NCBI GenBank assembly: GCA_026393655.1
Contig: JAPKZT010000129.1
Location: forward strand, 1 to 24,506
Direction of reading: 5' to 3'
From: Actinomycetota bacterium
Lineage (GTDB): Bacteria > Actinomycetota > Acidimicrobiia > Acidimicrobiales > Ilumatobacteraceae
DNA: 24,506 nt
The notes below the pieces were generated by a model. That model did no database searches, was not told the DNA's origin, and saw only the letters and a list, made by a program, of their open reading frames with translations. A program made the translations under genes and the position numbers. The first letter of the stretch is position 1, and each line of letters opens with the position of its first letter. This document shows, piece by piece, positions 6,912-14,174 of the stretch.

Positions 6912-7739
6912 TTAGTTCTTGCGGTAAAGAGCTGTGAAGAACCCGGGGAAGTATTTGCTTTCTGAAATTCGCTGATGCGAAACTTCTTCATAGGCGAGTT
7001 CTTGGTCGAACAATTCAGACTCTGAATTGAAATCTTTAAATTGATTAATTGAAGTTGAAACTAGCTTCGCCCCCAAATTTGCACAGACTTCAGTGATCTC
7101 TTGCAGAGTATGTTGCGTTTCGTGTGGATGTAAAACTTGATCGCGAAACCATGAGTACAGATGCGTGTCGTCGGTCTTGACATTGCTTAATCGTGAATAC
7201 TCTTTCAACAGATCGCCCTCAGAAGCACCACCTGCAGCCAATTTCTCAAAGTGCTGGAGAAATGGCCTACGACCGTAGAGGTGATAGAGACCGACGTAAA
7301 AATATCCGCCTGACTTGACATAATTTTCTACACAACGCTGAATTGCAGCAATGCAATTATTTGTGTGGTGTAGAACGCCAAGCGAGATGCAAATATCAAA
7401 CTTCTCTTTGGGTTCAAACTTGAAAAGATCAGCGACTTCATATTTAACATTTAAACCGAGTGAGTCTGCAGCTTTTTGGGCGGTATCGATAGCAACCTGG
7501 TTGAAGTCAATTGACGTAACCGACGCTTGAAAACGATCTGCAATTTGAGCAGAAAGCCAACCAACGCCTCAGCCAACTTCTAGAACTTTCAATTTTTTCG
7601 TGAGAATGTTTGTTAATACTGGATGATTATTGAGCGAAACACCAGATTTAATATTTTTTTGATACTCATCAATGTCACCGAAAATATTAAACGGCAACTC
7701 TTTGTAAAACTTCAGTACATCTTCGTTAGCGAAACTCAA
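6912..7739 (-). CDS. Class I SAM-dependent methyltransferase, probable selenoprotein (in-frame TGA at 7569-7571)
   Basis: 275 residues when the single in-frame TGA is read through, from a TTG at 7739 to a TAA at 6912-6914. TTG is the only start codon in the open frame upstream of the core, and its ribosome binding site is weak. Motif I reads KVLEVG-U57-GVGWLSAQI, and the UGA replaces the Cys of the usual EVGCGxG. Motif II acidic residue is D78 (SVTSIDFNQ); the post-motif FDICISLGVLHHTNN is typical. Everything downstream stays in frame and looks conserved. A selC gene lies in the same window, so Sec insertion is the favoured reading; a TGC-to-TGA error or mutation is the alternative. Automatic annotation would give a truncated gene or pseudogene. 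Methyl acceptor unknown; the genes upstream suggest a small-molecule or surface-glycan pathway. Confidence 0.75.
7537..7571 (-). promoter_or_regulatory. Candidate bacterial SECIS hairpin after the TGA codon
   Basis: In the mRNA, UCUGC-UCAAAUU-GCAGA forms a perfect 5-bp stem with a 7-base loop (plus 7537-7553). A lower helix GGC/GUU is possible across a 2x2 internal loop. The loop is 21-27 nt after the UGA, inside the window expected for bacterial SECIS elements. It lacks the G usually found at the first two loop positions, so the assignment is tentative. Confidence 0.4.
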
Positions 7740-7759
7740 TTTTGTTTGGTCACTTTCGC

Positions 7760-7864
7760 TTAGAACATCGGGTAGTTGTCGTCTGAGACTTCGCCGGCGC
7801 GTGGAGAGCCTTTGCCACGAAAAAACTTACTTAAGAACTTTACGATGCGCGACAAAAAACTCAT
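7760..7864 (-). CDS. 34-residue cationic amphipathic small protein
   Basis: ATG at 7864 overlaps the TGA of the SGNH gene (ATGA), the usual sign of translational coupling; stop TAA at 7760-7762. Sequence begins MSFLSRIVKFLSKFFRGK, a strongly cationic amphipathic helix with hydrophobic residues every three to four positions, and ends in an acidic, aromatic tail (SDDNYPMF). No membrane-spanning segment. Its place between an SGNH hydrolase and a methyltransferase, in a cassette with carbamoyltransferase and SxtJ, is where DUF5989 small proteins often occur. The sequence resembles DUF5989 only at its first residues. Role unknown; membrane-surface binding or a substrate/precursor peptide are both speculation. 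Confidence 0.6.
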   Translation of the reverse strand: MSFLSRIVKFLSKFFRGKGSPRAGEVSDDNYPMF

Positions 7865-8874
7865 AGCGCTAATTCTCGCACAAGATGCCCCGCCACCGCG
7901 TCGTAACCCGCGTCGGTTAAATGAGCTCGATCAACAAATAGCCACTCAGGTTGCTGAAGTTCTGGTGCTTCGTTGAGATCTAAATACTTCATGCCAACCC
8001 TTGAACAAATAGTTCGTAAGTCTTGACTGTATTTTTTCTTGTAATCAGTCAGTTCTTTTAGTACTAGTGAAAACCCCTCACCTTCTTGATCCAAAAGTGC
8101 AAACAGTTGTGTCTCTTGGGTAGACAATGTTTTGCTCATCCATGGCGCAAATGGTTGCAATGCAAAACTCGCAGTTGTGCCGTGATGCGCTGCAAACATT
8201 TGCAAATATTCGCAGTCGCGTTCAAACACTTTCAACATTGCAGAATACGACTCAGATTTTGTCGTCGTCTCCGATGGTGACAACGAAGCGACACCCTTGC
8301 CGATACCAAACTTATTTAATAATCCGTTAACCAACATCCGCAAAAGCTCTCGGTTACCAACTGCAGCCGTTGCCATTTGCTTTTCAAAAAATGACTGCTG
8401 AAAAAAAGCTCCATACATTGGTGAAAAACTTCCTGGCAGTAACAACCGAGTCAGATTGTTGATTCCAGACATCACAACGATTGGCCCATCTACCTTGGTT
8501 GTATTTGAAAGATGCACGAGCATCGCTTCTTGAGTTGAGTTAAAAGCCCGACCACCAAAATTGAGCCAACTGTGTTCGGTTAGTTCATTAAGACGACTCG
8601 TGATTGTTGAGCCATCAGATGTGGCTCCGATTCCGAAGACAGTGCTTCCGCCAATTAAAAGTGCTGTCGATTTCGTGCTTTGACCGCCAGTAGTTTTTCG
8701 AAAACCTCGATCATCAGTTGAAACAGATTTTAAGACAACGTTGCGTGGATTAAAATACATCAGATATGGAACCCACTCTTGGCGCGTGCCAAGTTCGTCG
8801 TAGTCAACCATCTGAGGCACAATTACATTTCGTTGCTCAACTGCTGAGCGAGCATCTTTAGCGCTGGCGCTCAA
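7861..8874 (-). CDS. SGNH/GDSL-type hydrolase
   Basis: 337 residues from a TTG at 8874, which is preceded by AAGGA at the right distance; a TTG at 8904 is possible but has no such site. SGNH blocks: LLIGGSTVFGIG with nucleophile Ser77, NFGGRAFNS (block II Gly), VVMSGINNL (block III Asn) and FVDRAHLTDAGY (D315 and H318 of the catalytic triad/dyad). The preceding DDRGFRKT also fits this family. Such enzymes remove or transfer acyl groups on sugars or lipids. No signal peptide was seen. The gene overlaps the end of the SxtJ-like gene and the start of the 34-residue ORF, so it is inside a tightly coupled operon. Confidence 0.85.
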   Translation of the reverse strand: MSASAKDARSAVEQRNVIVPQMVDYDELGTRQEWVPYLMYFNPRNVVLKSVSTDDRGFRKTTGGQSTKSTALLIGGSTVFGIGATSDGSTITSRLNELTEHSWLNFGGRAFNSTQEAMLVHLSNTTKVDGPIVVMSGINNLTRLLLPGSFSPMYGAFFQQSFFEKQMATAAVGNRELLRMLVNGLLNKFGIGKGVASLSPSETTTKSESYSAMLKVFERDCEYLQMFAAHHGTTASFALQPFAPWMSKTLSTQETQLFALLDQEGEGFSLVLKELTDYKKKYSQDLRTICSRVGMKYLDLNEAPELQQPEWLFVDRAHLTDAGYDAVAGHLVRELAL

Positions 8875-9052
8875 AATGTTCCTTCGGTAACGGGGCTTTA
8901 TCAACCCAATAACTTTGCGCCGACTTTTTTGAAGTCAACCGACCCAAGCCAAAGACTCTTCGCATAACGCCAACTACGACTATCGCGCACCAAACGACGA
9001 ACACGAAACTGCGCTTAATCAAGTGCGAACTCTTTTTGCCAGTCAGAGTCAT
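8858..9052 (-). CDS. Short SxtJ-like membrane protein
   Basis: 64 residues from the ATG at 9052. One membrane segment (about residues 14-30, SFVFVVWCAIVVVGVM) is followed by RRVFGLGRLTSKKSAQSYWV. The tail matches the C-terminal MR-x-x-G-x-x-x-x-x-x-x-x-x-x-SYW signature of SxtJ proteins, which I recall as companions of NodU/CmcH carbamoyltransferases. Typical SxtJ is about twice as long with more membrane helices, so this is a minimal or N-terminally shortened version. It overlaps the carbamoyltransferase gene by 38 bp and the SGNH gene by 17 bp, which supports it being real. Confidence 0.65.
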   Translation of the reverse strand: MTLTGKKSSHLIKRSFVFVVWCAIVVVGVMRRVFGLGRLTSKKSAQSYWVDKAPLPKEHFERQR

Positions 9053-10832
9053 GCTCAAACGCCGGTTGTTCAGATTTTGATAACAACAACGAACCGATCA
9101 CTAGATAATCCATGTCGGTGCGCATGAAACATGTGTATGCCTCTTCTGGCGTGCAAACTGGCGGTTCACCGCGAACATTAAACGAAGTGTTTAGCAATAC
9201 CGAACAACCGTGGCGCTGTTTAAACACCGATAGCAAACTGTGAAATTCTGGATTTGTTTCTTGATGCACTGTTTGCACTCGCGCCGAAAAATCAACATGC
9301 GTCACTGCCGGAATCTCTGATCGCACGACATTTAATTTGTCGATTCCAAAAAGTTTTGACATGTCGTCGTGATCTTTGCTTCGACGATGTTGTGCAACTG
9401 GAGCGACGATCAACATGTACGGGCTTGACTGATCAAGGTCAAACCAATCTGTGACATCTTCTGCCAAGACCGCAGGCGCAAAAGGACGAAACCCTTCACG
9501 AAATTTAATTTTGAGATTCATCTTTTTTTGCATGTCCGGATGACGGGCATCACCCAAGATTGTGCGATTGCCGAGTGCCCTAGGGCCGAACTCCATTCGA
9601 CCTTGAAACCAGCCAACAACTGCACCGTCATTTAATAAATCTGCGACACGCGTGTTGAGTTCTGTTGTCGCAAGTTTTTGATAAGGAACTGCTTTTGTAT
9701 CTAAAAATGTCGAAACTTCGGCATCAGAGAATTTCGGCCCAAGATAACTGCCGCGCATCGCATCACCGGTTTTCACAGTTCGTGGCTTGTCGAGATATTT
9801 GTGCCACACGCCAAGTGCCGCACCAAGTGCTCCACCAGCGTCTCCTGCCGCAGGTTGTATCCACACATTTTCAAAAATATTTTCGCCAATTAGTTTTCCG
9901 TTGGCGACACAGTTCAACGCAACACCACCAGCAAGACAAAGATTTTTTGAGCCGGTTGTTGCGCGCGCGTATCGTGCAAGACGGCCGACAACGAGTTCGG
10001 TGACTTCTTGCATCGAACGAGATAGATCCATTTCACGCTGCGAAAGTTCTGACTCTGGGTTTCGCGCTGGGCCGCCAAACAGGCTTGCAAAGCGTTGACT
10101 AGTCATTCGATTGCTAACCGGGAAATCAAAATATTCCATGTTCAATCGAAAACTTCCGTCTTGTTGCACTTCGATCAGATGCTCAAGAATCGTGTCGACA
10201 TATTTTGGTTCGCCATACGGGGCGAGTCCCATCATTTTGTATTCGCCAGAGTTGACTTTGAAACCGGTGAAACTCGTGAACGCCGAATAAAGCAAACCGA
10301 GTGAATGTGGAAACTTTATTTCTTTAATCACTTCAAGCGAGTTGTCACGGCCGACCGACAAACTTGTTGTCGCCCACTCACCGACACCATCGATTGTCAG
10401 TACCGCTGCTTCTTGATATGGCGACGGATAAAAAGCCGACATCGCGTGGGCTTCGTGATGTTCAGCGAATAATACTTCTCCCGAAAAATTTAAAAACTTT
10501 TGAATCTGTTCTTTAGTTTGCAGCTTTCCGCCGAACCAAAGCGAGCCGGCAGCGGCGAAAGATTTTCGACCGCGCGGCGCATACGCCATGTGAGTCTTAA
10601 CGATTCGATCAAATTTGAGCATCGGCTTGTCGTAGAACACGACGTAGTCAATTTCGCTCTCTGAGATATTCGCTTCAGCCAAGCAAAAGTCAGTGGCATG
10701 GCGAGGCAACCGAGAGTCATGTTTTCTACGCGAGAACCGTTCTTCTTGGGCGGCAGCAACGATCTCGCCGTCACGCACAAGGCATGCGGCACTGTCATGA
10801 TAAAGCGCGGAAATTCCGAGAATGTTCGTCAT
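9015..10832 (-). CDS. NodU/CmcH-family carbamoyltransferase
   Basis: 605 residues from the ATG at 10832; a GTG at 10856 is possible. N-terminal Kae1-like domain: NILGISALYHDSAACLV, EERFSRRKHDSRLP, AEHHEAHAMSAFYPS and LTIDGVGEWATTS; then LCLAGGVALNCVANGK and the nucleotide-binding IQPAAGDAGGALGAA. C-terminal domain: GRMEFGPRALGNRTILGD, FREGFRPFAPAVL and LLNTSFNVRGEPPVCTP. These enzymes use carbamoyl phosphate and ATP to carbamoylate a hydroxyl group of a sugar or antibiotic. Substrate unknown. It heads the minus-strand operon and is divergent from the ferritin-like operon, and TAGAAT eleven bases before the ATG may be its -10. Confidence 0.93.
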   Translation of the reverse strand: MTNILGISALYHDSAACLVRDGEIVAAAQEERFSRRKHDSRLPRHATDFCLAEANISESEIDYVVFYDKPMLKFDRIVKTHMAYAPRGRKSFAAAGSLWFGGKLQTKEQIQKFLNFSGEVLFAEHHEAHAMSAFYPSPYQEAAVLTIDGVGEWATTSLSVGRDNSLEVIKEIKFPHSLGLLYSAFTSFTGFKVNSGEYKMMGLAPYGEPKYVDTILEHLIEVQQDGSFRLNMEYFDFPVSNRMTSQRFASLFGGPARNPESELSQREMDLSRSMQEVTELVVGRLARYARATTGSKNLCLAGGVALNCVANGKLIGENIFENVWIQPAAGDAGGALGAALGVWHKYLDKPRTVKTGDAMRGSYLGPKFSDAEVSTFLDTKAVPYQKLATTELNTRVADLLNDGAVVGWFQGRMEFGPRALGNRTILGDARHPDMQKKMNLKIKFREGFRPFAPAVLAEDVTDWFDLDQSSPYMLIVAPVAQHRRSKDHDDMSKLFGIDKLNVVRSEIPAVTHVDFSARVQTVHQETNPEFHSLLSVFKQRHGCSVLLNTSFNVRGEPPVCTPEEAYTCFMRTDMDYLVIGSLLLSKSEQPAFEHDSDWQKEFALD

Positions 10833-10863
10833 CGGCGCTTCGTATTCTACAGACACAAAGAGT

Positions 10864-10869
10864 TATTCT
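10864..10869 (+). promoter_or_regulatory. Leaderless-type -10 (TATTCT) of the ferritin-like operon
   Basis: TATTCT ends six bases before the GTG start at 10876 and no Shine-Dalgarno sequence is present, the arrangement of leaderless transcripts in Actinobacteria. This supports the GTG start. Confidence 0.5.
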
Positions 10870-10875
10870 TGATTT

Positions 10876-11517
10876 GTGGCTGATCCGTTTAAAGCTCGTA
10901 ATCCGTTCGCACCGTGGGATCGACGTGAGTTGCCGGGAATGTTTGATGTAGAAGAAACTGCTCGTCGCGTTGGTCACTACAAATGGGCAGAGATGAAATT
11001 GTTTGAAGTGCTTGGTGGATGGATCGCAACTGTGCCGGAGATCGATGTCAAACTTCGTCTCGGTACTCATTGTTACAAACATGCTTGGCATGCAGAGTTG
11101 TGGCACAACCGATTGCCCGAACTTCGCGAGATGAACCCGGAGCGACTGACCGTTCCGCCGAATGAAGCGATGGTTCGATTTATTGCAGCGCTCACCGAAC
11201 CAGAAGCGCCAGAAATGACAATTGAAAAACTCGTCGGCGTCTACCGAGTTTTCATCCCACATTTTATTTCGGCATACACATTTCATTTAAACAACACCAG
11301 CCAAATCACCGACGGCCCAACAAGTCGATCAATCAAATTTATTCTCCAAGACGAGTTCGATGACTGGCGTGATGGCGAGATGTTGATCCAAACCCTATTA
11401 ACTACGCCCGCAGAAGTGAAGCGCGCGTCAGCCCATCAGGCACGGCTAGAGATATTGTTAATAGAAGCAGGTGGCATCGCCGGACCAGGAACAATTGGCT
11501 CGGCATACGCCGAATGA
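10876..11517 (+). CDS. Ferritin-like helical protein (putative)
   Basis: 213 residues from a GTG. Mostly helical, no membrane segment. Possible metal ligands sit in three helices: E39/E44 in GHYKWAEMKLFEVLGGW, the cluster H65, H69, H72, E74 in THCYKHAWHAELWHN, and D159/E160 in FILQDEFDDW. This resembles the ferritin-like or DUF455 fold, but I cannot match it to a family with certainty. It leads a three-gene operon with a clearer ferritin-like protein 44 bp downstream. Substrate and activity unknown; an oxidase or hydroxylase is one possibility. Confidence 0.6.
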   Translation: MADPFKARNPFAPWDRRELPGMFDVEETARRVGHYKWAEMKLFEVLGGWIATVPEIDVKLRLGTHCYKHAWHAELWHNRLPELREMNPERLTVPPNEAMVRFIAALTEPEAPEMTIEKLVGVYRVFIPHFISAYTFHLNNTSQITDGPTSRSIKFILQDEFDDWRDGEMLIQTLLTTPAEVKRASAHQARLEILLIEAGGIAGPGTIGSAYAE

Positions 11518-11561
11518 TTAAATAAATTCGAAAGATAATTCAAGAGATTTAGGGGTCAGTA

Positions 11562-12398
11562 ATGAGAAAATTTTTCCCGGTGCAAGATTTGGCTCGTGAC
11601 GAGCGCTTCACTCAAGCCACCAACGAAGAACGCATGGCCGACCCGCGTGGCACTAATATCGCGAGCGCGATTCGCAAAGCGCGCAGCACGAATCGCCTCA
11701 CACCATCACGACCAGACGCAACTGACGCGGCACGAAGTTTGATGCACGGAATCATGGTCGGAGAAATTCAAGCACTTGAAGGTGCCGGCCGAACATGTTT
11801 TGATTTTGTAACAGGCGAAGAAGCACCGTTTGCGCTGAAACTAGACATGGCTCGGCAATGTTGGGACGAGGCGCGTCACGTGGAAATCAGCGTAAAACTT
11901 TCTGAGTGGATGGGAACCGAACTCGGACAGTTCGTCGAGAACACCGTGCTGTTCGCCGCCGCTTGTAGCCAAGACCCAGTGCTTCGACTTGCTGGTGTGA
12001 ACCGTGCGCTTGAAGGTCTAGCGATCGATGTGTTCACAACGATGAAAGAATTCGGTGAACTTGCTGGTGACCCGTATCTCGCATTTTGTGAAGACTGGAT
12101 GCTTGCTGACGAAGTAACTCACGTCAAGATGGGCAGTGTTTGGTTGCGGAAAATTACTGAAAATGACCCTGAGCGTCGCAAGAAAGCACTTGAGTTTCAA
12201 TCTGTCGTTGACAAAATCTTTAGTTACGGCGGGTTGCGCAGCGAAAGTGATGAGTCTCCGATTCTGCTTGCACGACGCTTTCGCGAACTCGCTGGTTTCA
12301 GCGATGGAGAATTAACAGAAATTGCCGATGTTTCACTTGCAGCATTAAACGAACGCCGCGAAGCAGTCGAAAAAACACTCGCTTCATCACCTGCCTAA
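11562..12398 (+). CDS. Ferritin-like di-iron protein
   Basis: 278 residues, ATG with AGGGG upstream. The ligand set of a di-iron four-helix bundle is visible: E68 (GEIQALEGAG, E73 alternative), E103-x-x-H106 (WDEARHVEI), E151 (NRALEGLAIDVF) and E184-x-x-H187 (LADEVTHVKMG). This is the E/ExxH/E/ExxH pattern of ferritin-like oxygenases, oxidases and DUF455 proteins; which reaction it performs is unknown. It is ten bases from the next gene. No signal sequence, so cytoplasmic. Confidence 0.82.
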   Translation: MRKFFPVQDLARDERFTQATNEERMADPRGTNIASAIRKARSTNRLTPSRPDATDAARSLMHGIMVGEIQALEGAGRTCFDFVTGEEAPFALKLDMARQCWDEARHVEISVKLSEWMGTELGQFVENTVLFAAACSQDPVLRLAGVNRALEGLAIDVFTTMKEFGELAGDPYLAFCEDWMLADEVTHVKMGSVWLRKITENDPERRKKALEFQSVVDKIFSYGGLRSESDESPILLARRFRELAGFSDGELTEIADVSLAALNERREAVEKTLASSPA

Positions 12399-12407
12399 GT
12401 ATTCGCA

Positions 12408-12947
12408 ATGACAGTGACGGTAGAGCCGTCGATTTTTAAGGTCGTCAAATACGACTCTAAAGAAATCGCCGGTGTCGCAACTGAAATGCTCAAACTTCTC
12501 GGCATGGAGTCGACGAACTTGATGATTGAAGTCGATGAGACAGTTGCAATGTCTCGAGTCACAACAACAACTGGCGAACCGGTGCATATTCTGGTCATGA
12601 GCAGTGCGTTTGAGAACTTGAAAAAGCCGATGACTTTTAGTGCTGACAACACAAAATTTTCTCTTGGTAGAGGCTTGTTGCGTGTCCGCGATCGACAAAG
12701 TGGCAATTTTGCTGATGCGCCAACAGATGACGACTTATCAATTGTTGAAGCAGCCGTTTGGGAAACTTATTGTGTGGGTCGGTTATCTCGGCTTGGTCTG
12801 AAGGTTCACAAGCAACGCTGGCACTATAACTTTCGTAATCGACACGGTTTTAATGATGCGGCTGATAAACATTTTGAAAAAATTTGGACAGCCGACGATC
12901 TCACATGGACCCAGTTGTCAGAAATTTCTCAACACGCAATTGCGTGA
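12408..12947 (+). CDS. Conserved hypothetical protein, third gene of ferritin-like operon
   Basis: 179 residues, starting ten bases after the ferritin-like gene. No family recognised. The N-terminal half alternates hydrophobic and charged residues as in beta strands (FKVVKYDSKEIAGVATEMLK, TNLMIEVDETVAMSRV). The middle FSLGRGLLRVRDR and the C-terminal RWHYNFRNRHGFNDAADKHF carry several His and Arg. No signal peptide or membrane segment. The tight spacing makes a shared function with the two ferritin-like proteins likely. Confidence 0.75.
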   Translation: MTVTVEPSIFKVVKYDSKEIAGVATEMLKLLGMESTNLMIEVDETVAMSRVTTTTGEPVHILVMSSAFENLKKPMTFSADNTKFSLGRGLLRVRDRQSGNFADAPTDDDLSIVEAAVWETYCVGRLSRLGLKVHKQRWHYNFRNRHGFNDAADKHFEKIWTADDLTWTQLSEISQHAIA

Positions 12948-12969
12948 TTTGAACTAGCGCAGTTTCAAA
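12948..12969. terminator. Possible bidirectional terminator between convergent genes
   Basis: TTTGAACT and AGTTTCAAA form an 8-bp stem with one bulged T and a 5-base loop (AGCGC), in the 40-bp gap between the convergent genes ending at 12947 and 12988. There is only a short T run downstream. AT-rich stem, so weak. Confidence 0.35.
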
Positions 12970-12987
12970 GAAGTTTTAACGCGCAGA

Positions 12988-13824
12988 TTAGCGATCGCGT
13001 AATTTTGCGAGCAACCGTAAAATCTCGAGATATAGCCAGACAATTGTGACCATTAGCCCGAATGCTGCGTACCACTCCATATATTTTGGTAAACCAGCCT
13101 TCTCACCACGCTCAATAAAGTCAAAGTCAAGTGCCAAATTCATTGCAGCCAGACCCGCAACTATGAAACTAAATCCGATGCTCATCGGGCTCGAACTGTT
13201 GAAGAAAGAAATGTTCATGCCAAACAAACTAAGTAGCAACGACACTCCGTAGAAAATTGCGATTCCCATTGTCGCGCCAATAATTGTGCGGCGCATTTTG
13301 TCCGTCACGCGAATCACTCCTGTGCGATAAAGCACGAGCATCGTTACGAACACACCGAGAGTTATACCGACTGCCTGAATTACGATGCCGTCGTACGCAG
13401 TGTTGAAAACTTTAGATATCGCACCGACAAACACACCTTCGGCGATTGCATAAACAGGCGCAAGAACACGGGCCAATTTTGGTTTGAAAGTCAAAACGAT
13501 CGCGCAAATAAAACCGAACAACGCACCTGCCATTGCCCAACCAGGAAACGTCACTGCACCATCCAATGATTCGCTAACCGATGACCAGCCGAACATTGCC
13601 GAGGCCACGAGTAGCAACATCAACAACAATGCCGCACTTGCAGTGCCACTTGCTGTCATCACGTCGACAGACTTATACGGCGAGACCGGGCCATCGTTTA
13701 TTGGCGCATGAAATACTTGCGACGATGACTGCTGACCGGCTTGAGGTGCCGCCCAACCTGCTTCACCAGCACTTCGTTGCATTACTTTTGAAAAAGACTT
13801 TTCATTAAGAATTGGATTTGCCAT
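12988..13824 (-). CDS. Bax inhibitor-1/YccA-like membrane protein (BaxI_1 type)
   Basis: 278 residues. An N-terminal soluble stretch of about 58 residues, rich in Ala/Gln/Ser, precedes about seven membrane helices (LLLMLLLVASAMFGW, FPGWAMAGALFGFICAIVLT, VGITLGVFVTMLVLY, IIGATMGIAIFYGVSLLLSL, GFSFIVAGLAAMNLAL, WYAAFGLMVTIVWLYLEIL and others). The AIAEGVFVGAISKVFN and LDFDFIERGEKAGLPKYMEW segments match the actinobacterial BaxI_1 family. The related TMBIM/YccA proteins act as calcium leak channels or FtsH modulators; the role here is unknown. TATTAT seven bases before the ATG suggests a leaderless transcript. Confidence 0.88.
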   Translation of the reverse strand: MANPILNEKSFSKVMQRSAGEAGWAAPQAGQQSSSQVFHAPINDGPVSPYKSVDVMTASGTASAALLLMLLLVASAMFGWSSVSESLDGAVTFPGWAMAGALFGFICAIVLTFKPKLARVLAPVYAIAEGVFVGAISKVFNTAYDGIVIQAVGITLGVFVTMLVLYRTGVIRVTDKMRRTIIGATMGIAIFYGVSLLLSLFGMNISFFNSSSPMSIGFSFIVAGLAAMNLALDFDFIERGEKAGLPKYMEWYAAFGLMVTIVWLYLEILRLLAKLRDR

Positions 13825-13831
13825 AGAACAA

Positions 13832-13837
13832 ATAATA
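13832..13837 (-). promoter_or_regulatory. Leaderless-type -10 (TATTAT) of the BaxI_1 gene
   Basis: On the minus strand TATTAT is followed by seven bases and then the ATG at 13824, without a Shine-Dalgarno sequence. Third example of this layout in the window. Confidence 0.5.
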
Positions 13838-13856
13838 CCAGTCAGTTGGTTTTTAT

Positions 13857-14174
13857 TTAAGCCAAATCGTGTGAACTCATTGAATCAAATAACTCAATTT
13901 CAGGGGCCTTAGTTAATAAGTTTTTACATGACTTAGCCATTTCAACCATAAGTGCACTATCGAAATGCACTCGTTGAGCCTCAACTGAATCCCATTTCTG
14001 AATCACAAGCACACGATTATCTTGAATTGCCGAAAGCAGTAAGTCGACGTTTCTGCAACCTGGATGCATTCGTGTCATCACAACATATTTAGAAAGTATT
14101 GCAACTAGCCCAGCCAAATTTGAAGCGTCAAATCGCATCGTCACCACCGCGATTGAAACATCGCCGTTGCTCAT
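13857..14174 (-). CDS. ABM-family (antibiotic biosynthesis monooxygenase-like) protein
   Basis: 105 residues. One ferredoxin-like alpha/beta domain of the ABM family: SIAVVTMRFDASNL, HPGCRNVDLL, then NRVLVIQKWDSVEAQRVHFD. Family members are quinol or heme-degrading monooxygenases, or barrels without known activity; heme ligands cannot be assigned from sequence alone. It lies upstream of the BaxI_1 gene in the same direction, 32 bp away, but that gene has its own -10, so co-transcription is uncertain. Confidence 0.78.
   Translation of the reverse strand: MSNGDVSIAVVTMRFDASNLAGLVAILSKYVVMTRMHPGCRNVDLLLSAIQDNRVLVIQKWDSVEAQRVHFDSALMVEMAKSCKNLLTKAPEIELFDSMSSHDLA

Noticed and set aside
6900..6915. 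CTAAC-AAAAAA-GTTAG hairpin as terminator after the methyltransferase
   Set aside because: Only 5 bp, AT-rich, and no T-run on either strand after the stem; it overlaps the stop codon. Probably chance.
7569..7571. UGA read as Trp (alternative genetic code)
   Set aside because: Trp is encoded by TGG throughout and TGA ends several genes (for example hipA, psuK, tadZ). The UCA tRNA has the long arm of tRNA-Sec, not tRNA-Trp.
7776..7976. Plus-strand 66-residue ORF starting ATGTCATCTGAG-like
   Set aside because: It lies opposite the 34-residue ORF and the SGNH gene end, has no start signal and shows no family pattern.
10795..11286. Minus-strand 163-residue ORF opposite the first ferritin-like gene
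   Set aside because: Cys/His/Phe-rich composition of an antisense frame; the plus strand has a leaderless promoter, operon context and helical patterns.
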